This document shows positions 24,838 through 33,800 of a stretch of 37,130 nt of DNA, in pieces; positions within the stretch are counted from its first letter, which is position 1, and each line of letters starts with the position of its first letter. Position numbers and translations under genes: made by a program. The notes under the pieces were generated by a model that saw nothing but the letters and a program-made list of their open reading frames with translations, was not told where the DNA came from and did no database searches. Source of the DNA: Verrucomicrobiota bacterium (GTDB lineage Bacteria; Verrucomicrobiota; Verrucomicrobiia; Limisphaerales; UBA11358); the NCBI GenBank assembly GCA_021324235.1, contig JAJPJM010000118.1, positions 1-37,130 of the forward strand, in the 5' to 3' direction.

Positions 24838-27819
24838 ATGAATTTTCAAATGACCACCCATTCTCAATTGAACCGGTCAACGTGCAAAATCTCCTGGCTG
24901 CTGGGTTTTTGCCTACTGGCTTTTGTCCGTCAAAGTTTCGCCCTCGTCGAACCGCAATATGTGGAGAACATCGCCGACCCCGGCGATTTCTGCGTGGTGC
25001 AAGGAAACGTAACGGCCCCGGTTTACGTGGATCCCAATGACTACGCGGGGGTGATCATCGCGGCCGACAATCTTTGTGCGGATGTTCGTCGGGTGACCGG
25101 TCTAACGCCGGCGATGGTTCATACCGAAGCGGCATTGGGAACCAACGCAATCATCATCGGCACCCTCGGTAAGAGCCGGATCATTGATCGGTTGATCCAG
25201 GCCGGGAAAATCGATGTCTCATCCATCACGGACAAGTGGGAATCGTATTTCACCCAGGTCGTGCCGGATCCCCTGCCGGGGGTCGCCAGCGGCCTCGTGA
25301 TTGTCGGCAGTGACCGGCGCGGGACGATTTACGGCATTTATGATTTGTCCGCGGAGATGGGGGTATCGCCTTGGCACTGGTGGGCAGACGTGCCGGTGCC
25401 GCACCAGGACACGATTTTTGTCAAGGCCGGGAAATACGAACAGGGACCGCCCGCCGTCAAATATCGCGGCATTTTTCTGAATGATGAAGCGCCGGATTTG
25501 ACGCGTTGGATTCAGGAAAAATTCGGCAGCGCGCCCGGATACAGCGGCGCGGCCAATTACGGCCCGGCCTTTTACACCAATTTGTTTGAAGTGATGCTGC
25601 GTTTAAAGGCCAACTACCTCTGGCCGGCGATGTGGAACAACGCGTTCAACGAAGATGACACCAACAATCCGCGGCTGGCCGACGAATATGGAATTGTGAT
25701 GGGCACGTCGCACCAGGAGCCGATGATGCGCGCGCAAAAAGAATGGGACCGGAAATATTCAAGGGAATATGGCAGTTGGAATTACGCCCGCATTCCCAAC
25801 GTGGTCTCGAATTTCTGGCGCGAAGGCATTGAGCGTAATAAAAATTACGAAAATCTCATCACCATCGGCTTGCGGGGCGCGAACGACACACCGATGGCCG
25901 AAGGCGGCCCGGAAGCGAACATGGTGTTGCTCGAAAAAATCGTGGACGACCAGCGAAAAATCATTGCCGATGTGGTCAATCCCGACGTCGCTCAAGTGCC
26001 GCAGGTGTGGTGTCTCTACAAGGAAGTGATGGATTATTACAACGCCGGAATGCGCGTGCCCGACGACGTAACGCTGTTGTGGGCGGAAGATAATTGGGGC
26101 AACGTCCGCCGTCTGCCGACCGCCGAGGAACGCAAGCGCGGCGGCGGCGCGGGAGTTTATTATCATTTTGATTATCACGGCGGACCACGGAGTTATCAAT
26201 GGATCAACGCCAATCCCATTCCCAAAATCTGGGATCAACTGTCGCTGGCCAAACAATACGGCGCGGACCGGGTTTGGATTGTCAACGTCGGCCATTTCAA
26301 AGGCTACGAATTTCCGACGGAATACTTTTTGAGCCTCGCCTGGAATTCCGGCCGCTGGACCAATGACAACCTGGATGAATTTACCCGATTGTGGGCCGCG
26401 CGCCAATTCGGGCCGGAATACGCGAACGACATCGCCGACATCATTTCCAAATACACAAAATACAATGGACGGCGAAAACCGGAATTGCTGGATGCGACGA
26501 CTTACAGCCTGGTGAATTATCAGGAATTCGAAAAGGTCGTGAAGGATTACGACGCGGTCGCCGCGCAAGCGCAGGACATCTCCGACCGACTGCCGGAATC
26601 GGAACGCGCCGCCTTTTATGAACTGGTTTTGTTTCCCGCCAAAGCCTCCGCGCAACTGAATGAAATGTATCTGGCGGCGGCGAAGAACGAATTATACGCG
26701 AGCCAGGGTCGCGCGAGCGCGAATGACTTCGCCGAGCAAACGCGGTCGCTGTTCGCCGCCGAAACCAACCTGATGGATTATTTCAACCACGATTTTCTGG
26801 ATGGCAAATGGGATCATTTCATGGATCAAACGGTCATCGGCTACACCAGTTGGAACGATCCGCCGCGCAACAGTCTGCACGCGGTCAGGCTGAGGAACAT
26901 TGAGGTGCCGGACGCGGCGGCGATGGGCGTGGCGGTGGAAGGTTCGAGCGCGGCGTTCACCAACGGGGAAACCACCCTGCCGCCCTTCGACGCCTTTAAT
27001 CGGCAACAACATTACATTGACGTGTTCAACCAGGGCAAAGCGAGTTTTAACTTCACGGCCACCCCGGGCGAGCCGTGGATTTCCGTGAGCGAAACGGGCG
27101 GGACAATTGAAAAAGACAAACGGCTGTGGGTGAGCATCGATTGGGACAAAGCGCCGAAAAATGCGGCGAGTGGAACCGTAAACATTTCCGGCGCGGGCGG
27201 TGAGGTTGCCGTCAAGGTCAATGCCTTTAATCCGACGGAAATCACCCGAAATACGCTTAATGGTTTTGTTGAAGGCGAAGGCGTTGTGGCCATCGAGCCG
27301 GAACATTACACCCGGCGGACCGAAGCCGGAAAAAACCGCTGGATTAAAATTGAAGATTACGGACGCACGCTTTCGGGAATGCGCGCCACGGGCCCGGTGG
27401 ACGCACCCGGCGCCATCCCGCAGAAAGATTCGCCCTCGCTGGAATATACGATGTATTTGTTCAGCACGGGAGCGGTGGACGTGGTCACGGTTACCTCGCC
27501 CATTTTAAATTTCGCGCCCGACCGCGGAGTACGGTTCGCGGTTTCCCTTGATGATGATGCCCCGCAAACCGTCACGCTGGTTCCCAAGAATTACAACGCC
27601 GGCAACGGAAACCGTGACTGGGAAAATTCCGTCCGGGACAATGCGCGCTTTGCCCATGCCGACTTTACGATTGGAAAGCCGGGTTACCACACGCTGAAAT
27701 TCTGGATGGTGGATCCGGGCGTCGTGCTGCAGAAAATCATCGTGGACTGCGGCGGTCTGAAGCCGAGCTATCTCGGGCCGCCGGAAAGTTATCATAATAC
27801 GGTTTCGCCAACCCAATGA
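24838..27819 (+). CDS. Secreted GH115 xylan alpha-1,2-glucuronidase
   Basis: Removes (4-O-methyl)glucuronate side chains from xylan, including internal ones. The protein has 993 residues: a signal peptide (about 1-36, ending RQSFAL), a small N-terminal domain, the catalytic (beta/alpha)8 region and C-terminal beta domains. GH115 family landmarks are GSDRRGTIYGIYDLSAEMG, SPWHWWADVP, KYRGIFLNDEAPDL, LKANYLWPAMWNN, GTSHQEPMMRAQ, LLWAEDNWGNVRRLP and YYHFDYHGGPRSYQW. Residues about 820-990 (VEGEGVVAIEPEHYTRR ... FWMVDPGVVLQKIIVDCGG) form the usual GH115 C-terminal domain. Its stop overlaps the start of the GH8 gene by 4 bases (ATGA), so the two are probably translated together. Confidence 0.95.
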   Translation: MNFQMTTHSQLNRSTCKISWLLGFCLLAFVRQSFALVEPQYVENIADPGDFCVVQGNVTAPVYVDPNDYAGVIIAADNLCADVRRVTGLTPAMVHTEAALGTNAIIIGTLGKSRIIDRLIQAGKIDVSSITDKWESYFTQVVPDPLPGVASGLVIVGSDRRGTIYGIYDLSAEMGVSPWHWWADVPVPHQDTIFVKAGKYEQGPPAVKYRGIFLNDEAPDLTRWIQEKFGSAPGYSGAANYGPAFYTNLFEVMLRLKANYLWPAMWNNAFNEDDTNNPRLADEYGIVMGTSHQEPMMRAQKEWDRKYSREYGSWNYARIPNVVSNFWREGIERNKNYENLITIGLRGANDTPMAEGGPEANMVLLEKIVDDQRKIIADVVNPDVAQVPQVWCLYKEVMDYYNAGMRVPDDVTLLWAEDNWGNVRRLPTAEERKRGGGAGVYYHFDYHGGPRSYQWINANPIPKIWDQLSLAKQYGADRVWIVNVGHFKGYEFPTEYFLSLAWNSGRWTNDNLDEFTRLWAARQFGPEYANDIADIISKYTKYNGRRKPELLDATTYSLVNYQEFEKVVKDYDAVAAQAQDISDRLPESERAAFYELVLFPAKASAQLNEMYLAAAKNELYASQGRASANDFAEQTRSLFAAETNLMDYFNHDFLDGKWDHFMDQTVIGYTSWNDPPRNSLHAVRLRNIEVPDAAAMGVAVEGSSAAFTNGETTLPPFDAFNRQQHYIDVFNQGKASFNFTATPGEPWISVSETGGTIEKDKRLWVSIDWDKAPKNAASGTVNISGAGGEVAVKVNAFNPTEITRNTLNGFVEGEGVVAIEPEHYTRRTEAGKNRWIKIEDYGRTLSGMRATGPVDAPGAIPQKDSPSLEYTMYLFSTGAVDVVTVTSPILNFAPDRGVRFAVSLDDDAPQTVTLVPKNYNAGNGNRDWENSVRDNARFAHADFTIGKPGYHTLKFWMVDPGVVLQKIIVDCGGLKPSYLGPPESYHNTVSPTQ

Positions 27820-29102
27820 CCATGAACCAGCCGGTTACGCTTGCCGCGGCCCTCGCCTTGTCGCTTTCCCTGACGGCCTGTCGCAGCCTTGATTCAAAGA
27901 CCGCCAGCAACAGCTCCGGCGCTTTTGCCACCGGCCATTACCGCAACCTGTTTGCCGAAGACGGTCATCCGCCGGAACAGGTTAAGGCAAAAGTTGATGC
28001 CGGCTTCCAACAGTTGTTCCACGGCGACCCGGACACGCAGGCGGTTTATTTTCCCGCCGGAACGAACGCCAACGGCCCGCTGGCTTTTGTGGAAGACATC
28101 GCCAACCATGACGTGCGTTCTGAAGGCATGTCCTACGGCATGATGATAGCCGTGCAGTTAAACCGGAAAGCCGAATTTGACGCCATTTGGAACTGGGCCA
28201 TGACCCACATGTACCACGATTCGACCAACAGTCCGGCCTATGGTTATTTCTCGTGGTCCGTCAAAAGCAATGGAACGCCAAATGACGAAATGCCTGCGCC
28301 GGATGGCGAACAATATTTTGCGATGTCGCTTTATTTCGCTTCCGGTCGCTGGGGAAACGGCCCGGGCATCTACCATTATCGGGCCGCGGCCGACCGCTTG
28401 CTGGACGATATGAAAAACCGCGCACTCCTCACCGGCGCGACCATCACGGGAGTAAAAACCGTCGGCGCCTTGTTTGATCCAAATTCCAGAATGGCGCGCT
28501 TTACTCCCGACACCAACAGCTGGAATCACACCGATCCTTCTTATCAATTGCCCGGATTTTACGAATTATGGGCGCTTTGGGGTCCCCAACAAGACCGGGA
28601 ATTCTGGTCCCAGGCAGCGTCGGCGAGCCGGGAATTTTTTCAGCTCGCCGCAAATCCGGTCACCGGGTTGACGCCGGATTACGCCAATTTCGACGGCACA
28701 CCCTGGGCGGCGCCATGGAAAGCCAGCAGCACCAATTTCGAATATGACTCATGGCGCAGCGCGATGAACTGGTCGGTGGACTGGGCGTGGTGGGCCAGGG
28801 ACGACCGGGAAAGACAACGGAGCGATCGTCTCCAAGCGTTTTTCGATTCCCGAGGGATGGACGCCTACGGCGACCTGTATACCGTGGACGGCAGACCATT
28901 GGGCAACGATCATTCGGCAGGATTAGTGGCCATGAACGCGGTGGCCAGTCTCGCGGCCACGAATTCCCGCGCCAAACCATTTGTGGAAGCCTTGTGGAAC
29001 ACGCCGGTCCCGTCCGGCTCATGGCGTTACTACGATGGCATGTTGTACCTGCTGGGAATGCTTCATGACAGCGGCGCGTTCCGCATCTGGGCGCCAAAGT
29101 AG
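27816..29102 (+). CDS. GH8 reducing-end xylose-releasing exo-oligoxylanase, predicted lipoprotein
   Basis: Family GH8 enzyme of 428 residues that resembles Rex, which releases xylose from the reducing end of xylo-oligosaccharides by inversion. The general acid is Glu103 in RSEGMSYGMMIAVQ and the likely base Asp311 in FEYDSWRSAMNW. PDGEQYFAMSLYFASGRWG and DPSYQLPGFYELWA are further family blocks. The N-terminus has a lipobox, LSLTAC with Cys22, so it is probably a membrane-anchored lipoprotein, whereas the described Rex enzymes are intracellular. The 4-base overlap with GH115 suggests coupling and a shared oligosaccharide substrate. An ATG two codons in is an alternative start. GH8 also includes endo-acting enzymes, so the exo mode is inferred. 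Confidence 0.9.
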   Translation: MTMNQPVTLAAALALSLSLTACRSLDSKTASNSSGAFATGHYRNLFAEDGHPPEQVKAKVDAGFQQLFHGDPDTQAVYFPAGTNANGPLAFVEDIANHDVRSEGMSYGMMIAVQLNRKAEFDAIWNWAMTHMYHDSTNSPAYGYFSWSVKSNGTPNDEMPAPDGEQYFAMSLYFASGRWGNGPGIYHYRAAADRLLDDMKNRALLTGATITGVKTVGALFDPNSRMARFTPDTNSWNHTDPSYQLPGFYELWALWGPQQDREFWSQAASASREFFQLAANPVTGLTPDYANFDGTPWAAPWKASSTNFEYDSWRSAMNWSVDWAWWARDDRERQRSDRLQAFFDSRGMDAYGDLYTVDGRPLGNDHSAGLVAMNAVASLAATNSRAKPFVEALWNTPVPSGSWRYYDGMLYLLGMLHDSGAFRIWAPK

Positions 29103-29165
29103 ATAAATCCTTGCATAAAAAAATCTTATAACAAACGAAACGTTGCAGTTGGTCCGATAATTATG

Positions 29166-29195
29166 TTGACACTCCCAGACACCGGAGCCTAGAGT
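29166..29195 (+). promoter_or_regulatory. Candidate promoter for the GH3-GH116-kinase operon
   Basis: A perfect TTGACA (29166-29171) is followed after 18 bases by TAGAGT (29190-29195), about 130 bases before the GH3 start. The -10 box is only 4 of 6 to consensus. The 224-base gap before GH3 shows no other strong signal. Confidence 0.3.
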
Positions 29196-29326
29196 CCGCT
29201 GAAATTAAAACCGAACCGGAAAGTTCCGAAGCGCCTCTTGTCGTTACGTTGATCCGGACGGACCTGGCGACCGCGATTGGTGCGCACAGGCCGAAGTCAT
29301 AAAATAATTCTTAAAAGCACATTACT

Positions 29327-31174
29327 ATGTCCAAAGAAAGAGATTCCTTTGTTTCTGCGAAGTTGGCAAAAATGAGCCTGCTGGAAAAATGCGGCCAACT
29401 TCTCACTTTTACCTGGCGCGGGGCCATTCCGACGCCTTCCGGCATCGAACAGATCACCAAACTGCACGCCGGCGGCCTTTGCCTGGAACCCTATGCGCTG
29501 GAGACCTGCAAGAACCTGTATTGGGGCCGTTCCCAGGTGGATCCCAACTTCAAAAAGCCGAAAGACTATTTCGATATCGCGCACACCTACTTCGATGATC
29601 ATAACTACGGTGTGAGCGTGACGCCGGAAGAGTTGACGGTCGCGCTCAATAAAATGCAGGAAATCGCCCTGAACCGGCCCTCCGGCATCCCTCTGCACGT
29701 GACGATTGACATGGAAGGTGATTTCAAGAACGACTACAGTGCCGGCCACGTCCTGCAATTCCCGCCGCCCATGGGCATGACCGCCATTGGCGACCTCGAG
29801 ATCGCGTACAAAGTCGCGAACCTCTGCGCGAAGCAGTGCGCCGCCATGGGCGTCACCCAGTTCTATCACCCCGTCTGCGACGTCAATATCAACCCGCTCA
29901 ATCCTGAAATCGGCGTGCGCTCCTTCGGAGACGATCCGAAGGTTTGCGCGAAGTTCGTGGCAGCGACCATTAAGGGTTATCAGGATGCGAACGTGGTCGC
30001 CACGATCAAGCACTTCGCCGGCCGCGGCGATTCGTCCACCGACGCACACGACACGCTGGACGTCTGCCGCGGCGACCTGAAGCGGATGCGCGAAGTCGAA
30101 TTGGTTACCTTTCAGGCGGGCGTTGATGCCGGGGCCAAGGCACTGATGACGGCCCATACCATCTACCCGGCGTTCGACAAGGAATATCCGGCGACGCTGT
30201 CGAAGAAGATTCTCACGGACCTGCTCCGCGGCGAGATGGGCTTCAAGGGTGTGATCGTTTCGGACGCGATCGGCATGGCCGCGATTCTGAAGAAGTGGCC
30301 ACTGCCGCTGGCGTGCGCCATGGCGGTCAAGGCCGGTGTCGATACGATCCTGCTCAAGGCCGACGACGAATCACGCGCCCAGTGCCTGTTCGGCATCAAG
30401 AGCGCTGTCGAACGCGGCGAGCTTTCCGAAGAGCGCGTCAATGACGCGGTCCGCCGGTTGTTGTGCATGAAGTACGACCAGGGCCTGTTCGAAAAGGCGG
30501 GCAAAATGGATCCGAAGAAGACCGCGGCCGTCGTCAGGGACCAGAAGAACATTGATTTCTCCGTGGAAGTGGCGCAGAAGGCGTTGCTGGTCGTACGCGA
30601 CGACAAGAAGCTGTTGCCGCTCAAGAAGGACAAGAAGCTTTTGGTGATTGAGCAGCTCATTCCCTATCCGTTCCTGGGAAAGGATCTGTACAGCCATCCG
30701 CACATGTTCTGCGAACAGATGACCAAGTACTCCATCAACCTGATCCTGGACGACACCGGCTTTCATGCCAGCGACGAGGATGTGGCAGAAGCGTTGAAGC
30801 TGGCCAAAGAGGTGGACATGGTCGTCATAACGAACTATTACGCCCGCATTGAGAAACGCGGCAACAATCAGCACCTGGTGAAGGCATTGAAAGATGCCGG
30901 ACACACGGTGGTGGTCGTAACCAACTTCCCGTATCGCAAGGGCACAACCACGGAGGCCGATGCTGTCATCTGCAACTTCTCAGGCTCGCCCGATTCAATC
31001 CGTGCCGCCGCAGATCTGCTGTGGGGCGCCATCAAGCCTTGCCAGACGACGAAGATGCCGATTGATCTGAGCGCCGAAAAGAACCTTCCGGACCAGGCGC
31101 CGGCAGCGGCTCCGAAGGCCCCCGCGAAACCAGCAGGCAAGAAGAAAGCCTTTGCGTACGGAGGCAAGTGCTAG
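29327..31174 (+). CDS. Cytoplasmic GH3 glycosidase/phosphorylase with NagZ-type Asp-His dyad
   Basis: A 615-residue family GH3 protein without a signal peptide. The barrel has IKHFAGRGDSSTDAHDTLD, the NagZ-type loop in which Asp239 and His241 would form the acid/base dyad, and the nucleophile Asp313 in VIVSDAIGMAAI. The second domain (about 400-585, from VVRDDKKLLPLKKDKKLLVI) is the alpha/beta sandwich seen in two-domain relatives such as Bacillus NagZ. Standard GH3 beta-xylosidases and beta-glucosidases lack this dyad; family members with it act as beta-N-acetylglucosaminidases or as phosphorylases. The tail is odd: an Ala/Pro/Lys-rich stretch ending KKKAFAYGGKC. Lysine codons are mostly AAG after the first third, unlike GH115/GH8. 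It is followed by GH116 after 36 bases. Confidence 0.88.
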   Translation: MSKERDSFVSAKLAKMSLLEKCGQLLTFTWRGAIPTPSGIEQITKLHAGGLCLEPYALETCKNLYWGRSQVDPNFKKPKDYFDIAHTYFDDHNYGVSVTPEELTVALNKMQEIALNRPSGIPLHVTIDMEGDFKNDYSAGHVLQFPPPMGMTAIGDLEIAYKVANLCAKQCAAMGVTQFYHPVCDVNINPLNPEIGVRSFGDDPKVCAKFVAATIKGYQDANVVATIKHFAGRGDSSTDAHDTLDVCRGDLKRMREVELVTFQAGVDAGAKALMTAHTIYPAFDKEYPATLSKKILTDLLRGEMGFKGVIVSDAIGMAAILKKWPLPLACAMAVKAGVDTILLKADDESRAQCLFGIKSAVERGELSEERVNDAVRRLLCMKYDQGLFEKAGKMDPKKTAAVVRDQKNIDFSVEVAQKALLVVRDDKKLLPLKKDKKLLVIEQLIPYPFLGKDLYSHPHMFCEQMTKYSINLILDDTGFHASDEDVAEALKLAKEVDMVVITNYYARIEKRGNNQHLVKALKDAGHTVVVVTNFPYRKGTTTEADAVICNFSGSPDSIRAAADLLWGAIKPCQTTKMPIDLSAEKNLPDQAPAAAPKAPAKPAGKKKAFAYGGKC

Positions 31175-31210
31175 GCCAGGCAATTTGACTGGGCAACTGA
31201 TAGGGGAAAA

Positions 31211-33763
31211 ATGCCGAAACCCGCTGCATTTGACATCCGTGATATTTACACCATCACGGGAACCGAGGTGGCCACCATCTATGAAAAGAACAAGATGGCG
31301 GTCCACTTTCAGGGGATGTCCAAAACCCTGCAGTTTCCACAAACCGTGGCATTGCAAGGAGCGCCGACGTGCTCCATCGGCATTTCCCCCCATGGTCTCT
31401 ACAACCGGCTGAACGACGCGGGCCGGCTCATCATGCTGAACCAAAAGACGGTCCAGTTTGGTTCGGCGCCCTTCGTGCGCATTGGCGACAAGCTCACGAT
31501 GCTTACGCAGGCAAAGCCGGGAGCCTCCGAGCTTCCCGAGGACGTCCCGGCAATCAAGAATTACTATCCTCCCGCGATTGACGAAAAGAACGTCTCCCTC
31601 ACCATCGCCACGCCCTCGATGGAGATGGCTTTCAAAATTGGAAAAGTGACGGTTACCCGCCGGCTCATATCACCGCTGCTTTCGGGCAATGAGCAGACGC
31701 TGATGCCGATTGGCGTTGAAGAGTTTGAAGTCCAAAATGCCTCGAACCAATCCCAGACCATCACCCTGGTCGTTCCCAAGCCATCCCTGGTCAATCTCCA
31801 GGAAAAGGAACTCAAACCAACCGACCAGGACAGCGTCTATATTTCCTCCGCGCCCGTCCATGGCCACGTGCATGAGGCGTTCGAGTCCAACGGCGTTCGC
31901 GGCATCGTCATGGGCAGCACCGAAAGCCCCAACCGGATGGTGCTGGCCGTTGCGGAAACGCCCGGAGTGGCGATTGACGTTCAGCCTTATTTCTGCCTGA
32001 ACCGGCTCGTCCAGGATTTGCTGCTCAACGGCGATGGCAGCTTCTTTGAAAAACGGAAGCCCATTCTCCGCAGCGATTACGGTTCGGCCATCAGCCTCAC
32101 CTTCACCGTCAAAGCCAAAGCAACCCGGAAAATCGCCATTGCGGTGGCGCTGGACTTTCCCGAGCAGGTTTATATCGACGGCACAAAGTTCGAACGGAAG
32201 TACGTTCGGAATTTCAAGGATGCCGGGTCGCGGGCGATGGATCTGGCCAGGCTCGCTCTGGACAGCTATCCGCAGTGGTGGGAAAAAACCGTTGCGATTC
32301 AAAAGCGAATCTTTGATTCGATTCAGGCCAGCGCCTCCTATAAAGGCGACCGGGCCGGCGCCCTGCGCCTGACCCGGCTGATTCTGAACGAACTCCATTT
32401 CCCGCTTTCCAACGCCATCGTCTGGGTCGAGGACGAAAAGAACGGCGAGCGCGCCCGGTTTCTGGAATGTTTCGACTACGCCTACATTGATCCCTCGGAC
32501 GTGGATTGGTATTCCATGGTGCTGTTGATGCTCTTCCCGCGAGTGGAAAAGGACCTGTGCCAGGGTTTCGTGGATTCGATTTTGGCCGAGGACCCGACGC
32601 CCCGTTTTTACCACCAACACGCGTCGTTCATCGAAGCCAGAAAGCACTACCTGGAACACCCCGAGGAATACGAAGGCGTCTCGATGACGCAAATCCGCGA
32701 TGCCTTCAAGACCAAGGGCAGCGTCGCCCACGACCTGGGCGCCATGCCCAAGGGCCATCCCCTGCGCAACGTGAGTGATTACGCCTGGTACAACAACAAC
32801 TATTGGGTGGACCTGTTCCCCAAGTTGATGATGCGGGTGTTGCGCAACGTGAAATTCACGGGTGATATTGATTTCCTCAGGCAGAATTGGAAAACGCTCA
32901 AATTCGGCCTGGAGTCCCTGCTTCAGCTCGATTTCGATGACGACGGCCTGCCCGAAGGCTATCCCGATGAGGTGAAAAACACCTTCGACAATCTGGTCCT
33001 CTTTGGCGCTGATGCCTATGACGCCACGCAATTCCTCGGCGGCTGCCAGGCCATGATCAAAATGGCGCAAATGCTCAAGGACAAAGAGGGCGAAGCGCAC
33101 ATCAAAAAAGTTTTCAACAAGGGCTGGAACAGTTTCGAGCAGCTGTGGCGGGATGGGAAGAATCAGCGCGGCGAGAAGCTTCAATACTACGTTACCTGTT
33201 ACGATCCCAAGACCGGAAACAAGAACACCGATGTCTGGACCAACCAGCTCGATGCCTTGTGGTATCTGATCTCCATCGGCGAAGAGCCTTTCATTCCCGA
33301 GGACCGCGCCAGGCAGATCCTGAAGACCATCTATCGGAACAACCGTTCCTTCATGGGCTGGGCCATGTGCAAAACTGAGAATGGCAAACCGGTCGAATCA
33401 GACCAGGGGAAGGACGTCTATACGACTTCCAACTATGTCCTGGCCCAGTTGCTCGATTACTATGGCATGGTCAAGGAAAGCAAGGACGTTTACCAGCACA
33501 TGGACCGGGTCGTCTTTGATTACGGCAATTCGATGATCACCGCCGACAACCTCCGGGCTGAATTGGAGAAGGAAATGGGAGAATCGAAACCCGGACCTCA
33601 TTACATCGTCGCCGCCTATCCCCGGCCCGGGGCCGTCTGGACTCATCTGGTCATGAACCACGTCAAGGACCTGCAGGCCAAAACCAAATCCGGGACCATC
33701 GAGTCGAAGGATTTGATGCCGTTCTTCCCGGGGTTGCTGAGCGGCCCGGAAAAAGCGAAATAA
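31211..33763 (+). CDS. Cytoplasmic GH116 glycosidase (clan GH-O)
   Basis: An 850-residue protein without a signal peptide. Residues about 1-340 are a beta-sandwich and about 350-830 an (alpha/alpha)6 barrel. The barrel carries ARFLECFDYAYIDPSDVDW, aligning with the GH116 nucleophile block (Glu419), then GSVAHDLGAMPKGHP, FDDDGLPEGYPDEV and KNTFDNLVLFGADAYDATQ with the probable acid/base Asp593. GH116 covers beta-glucosidases, beta-xylosidases, glucosylceramidases and an archaeal enzyme with beta-N-acetylglucosaminidase activity, so the substrate is open. AGGGG 5 bases before the ATG is one of the few strong ribosome sites here. It sits between the GH3 and PfkB genes (36 and 37 bases), suggesting one operon acting on imported glycosides. 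Sequence divergence from typical GH116 makes the family call strong but the activity uncertain. Confidence 0.82.
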   Translation: MPKPAAFDIRDIYTITGTEVATIYEKNKMAVHFQGMSKTLQFPQTVALQGAPTCSIGISPHGLYNRLNDAGRLIMLNQKTVQFGSAPFVRIGDKLTMLTQAKPGASELPEDVPAIKNYYPPAIDEKNVSLTIATPSMEMAFKIGKVTVTRRLISPLLSGNEQTLMPIGVEEFEVQNASNQSQTITLVVPKPSLVNLQEKELKPTDQDSVYISSAPVHGHVHEAFESNGVRGIVMGSTESPNRMVLAVAETPGVAIDVQPYFCLNRLVQDLLLNGDGSFFEKRKPILRSDYGSAISLTFTVKAKATRKIAIAVALDFPEQVYIDGTKFERKYVRNFKDAGSRAMDLARLALDSYPQWWEKTVAIQKRIFDSIQASASYKGDRAGALRLTRLILNELHFPLSNAIVWVEDEKNGERARFLECFDYAYIDPSDVDWYSMVLLMLFPRVEKDLCQGFVDSILAEDPTPRFYHQHASFIEARKHYLEHPEEYEGVSMTQIRDAFKTKGSVAHDLGAMPKGHPLRNVSDYAWYNNNYWVDLFPKLMMRVLRNVKFTGDIDFLRQNWKTLKFGLESLLQLDFDDDGLPEGYPDEVKNTFDNLVLFGADAYDATQFLGGCQAMIKMAQMLKDKEGEAHIKKVFNKGWNSFEQLWRDGKNQRGEKLQYYVTCYDPKTGNKNTDVWTNQLDALWYLISIGEEPFIPEDRARQILKTIYRNNRSFMGWAMCKTENGKPVESDQGKDVYTTSNYVLAQLLDYYGMVKESKDVYQHMDRVVFDYGNSMITADNLRAELEKEMGESKPGPHYIVAAYPRPGAVWTHLVMNHVKDLQAKTKSGTIESKDLMPFFPGLLSGPEKAK

Positions 33764-33800
33764 CAGCGCAACCATCGGCACGTTTCAGGCAACCATCAAC

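Noticed and set aside
31670-33184. 504-codon minus-strand ORF
   Set aside because: Antisense to GH116. Its His/Gly/Val-rich translation resembles no family, and it spans both catalytic blocks of the real gene.
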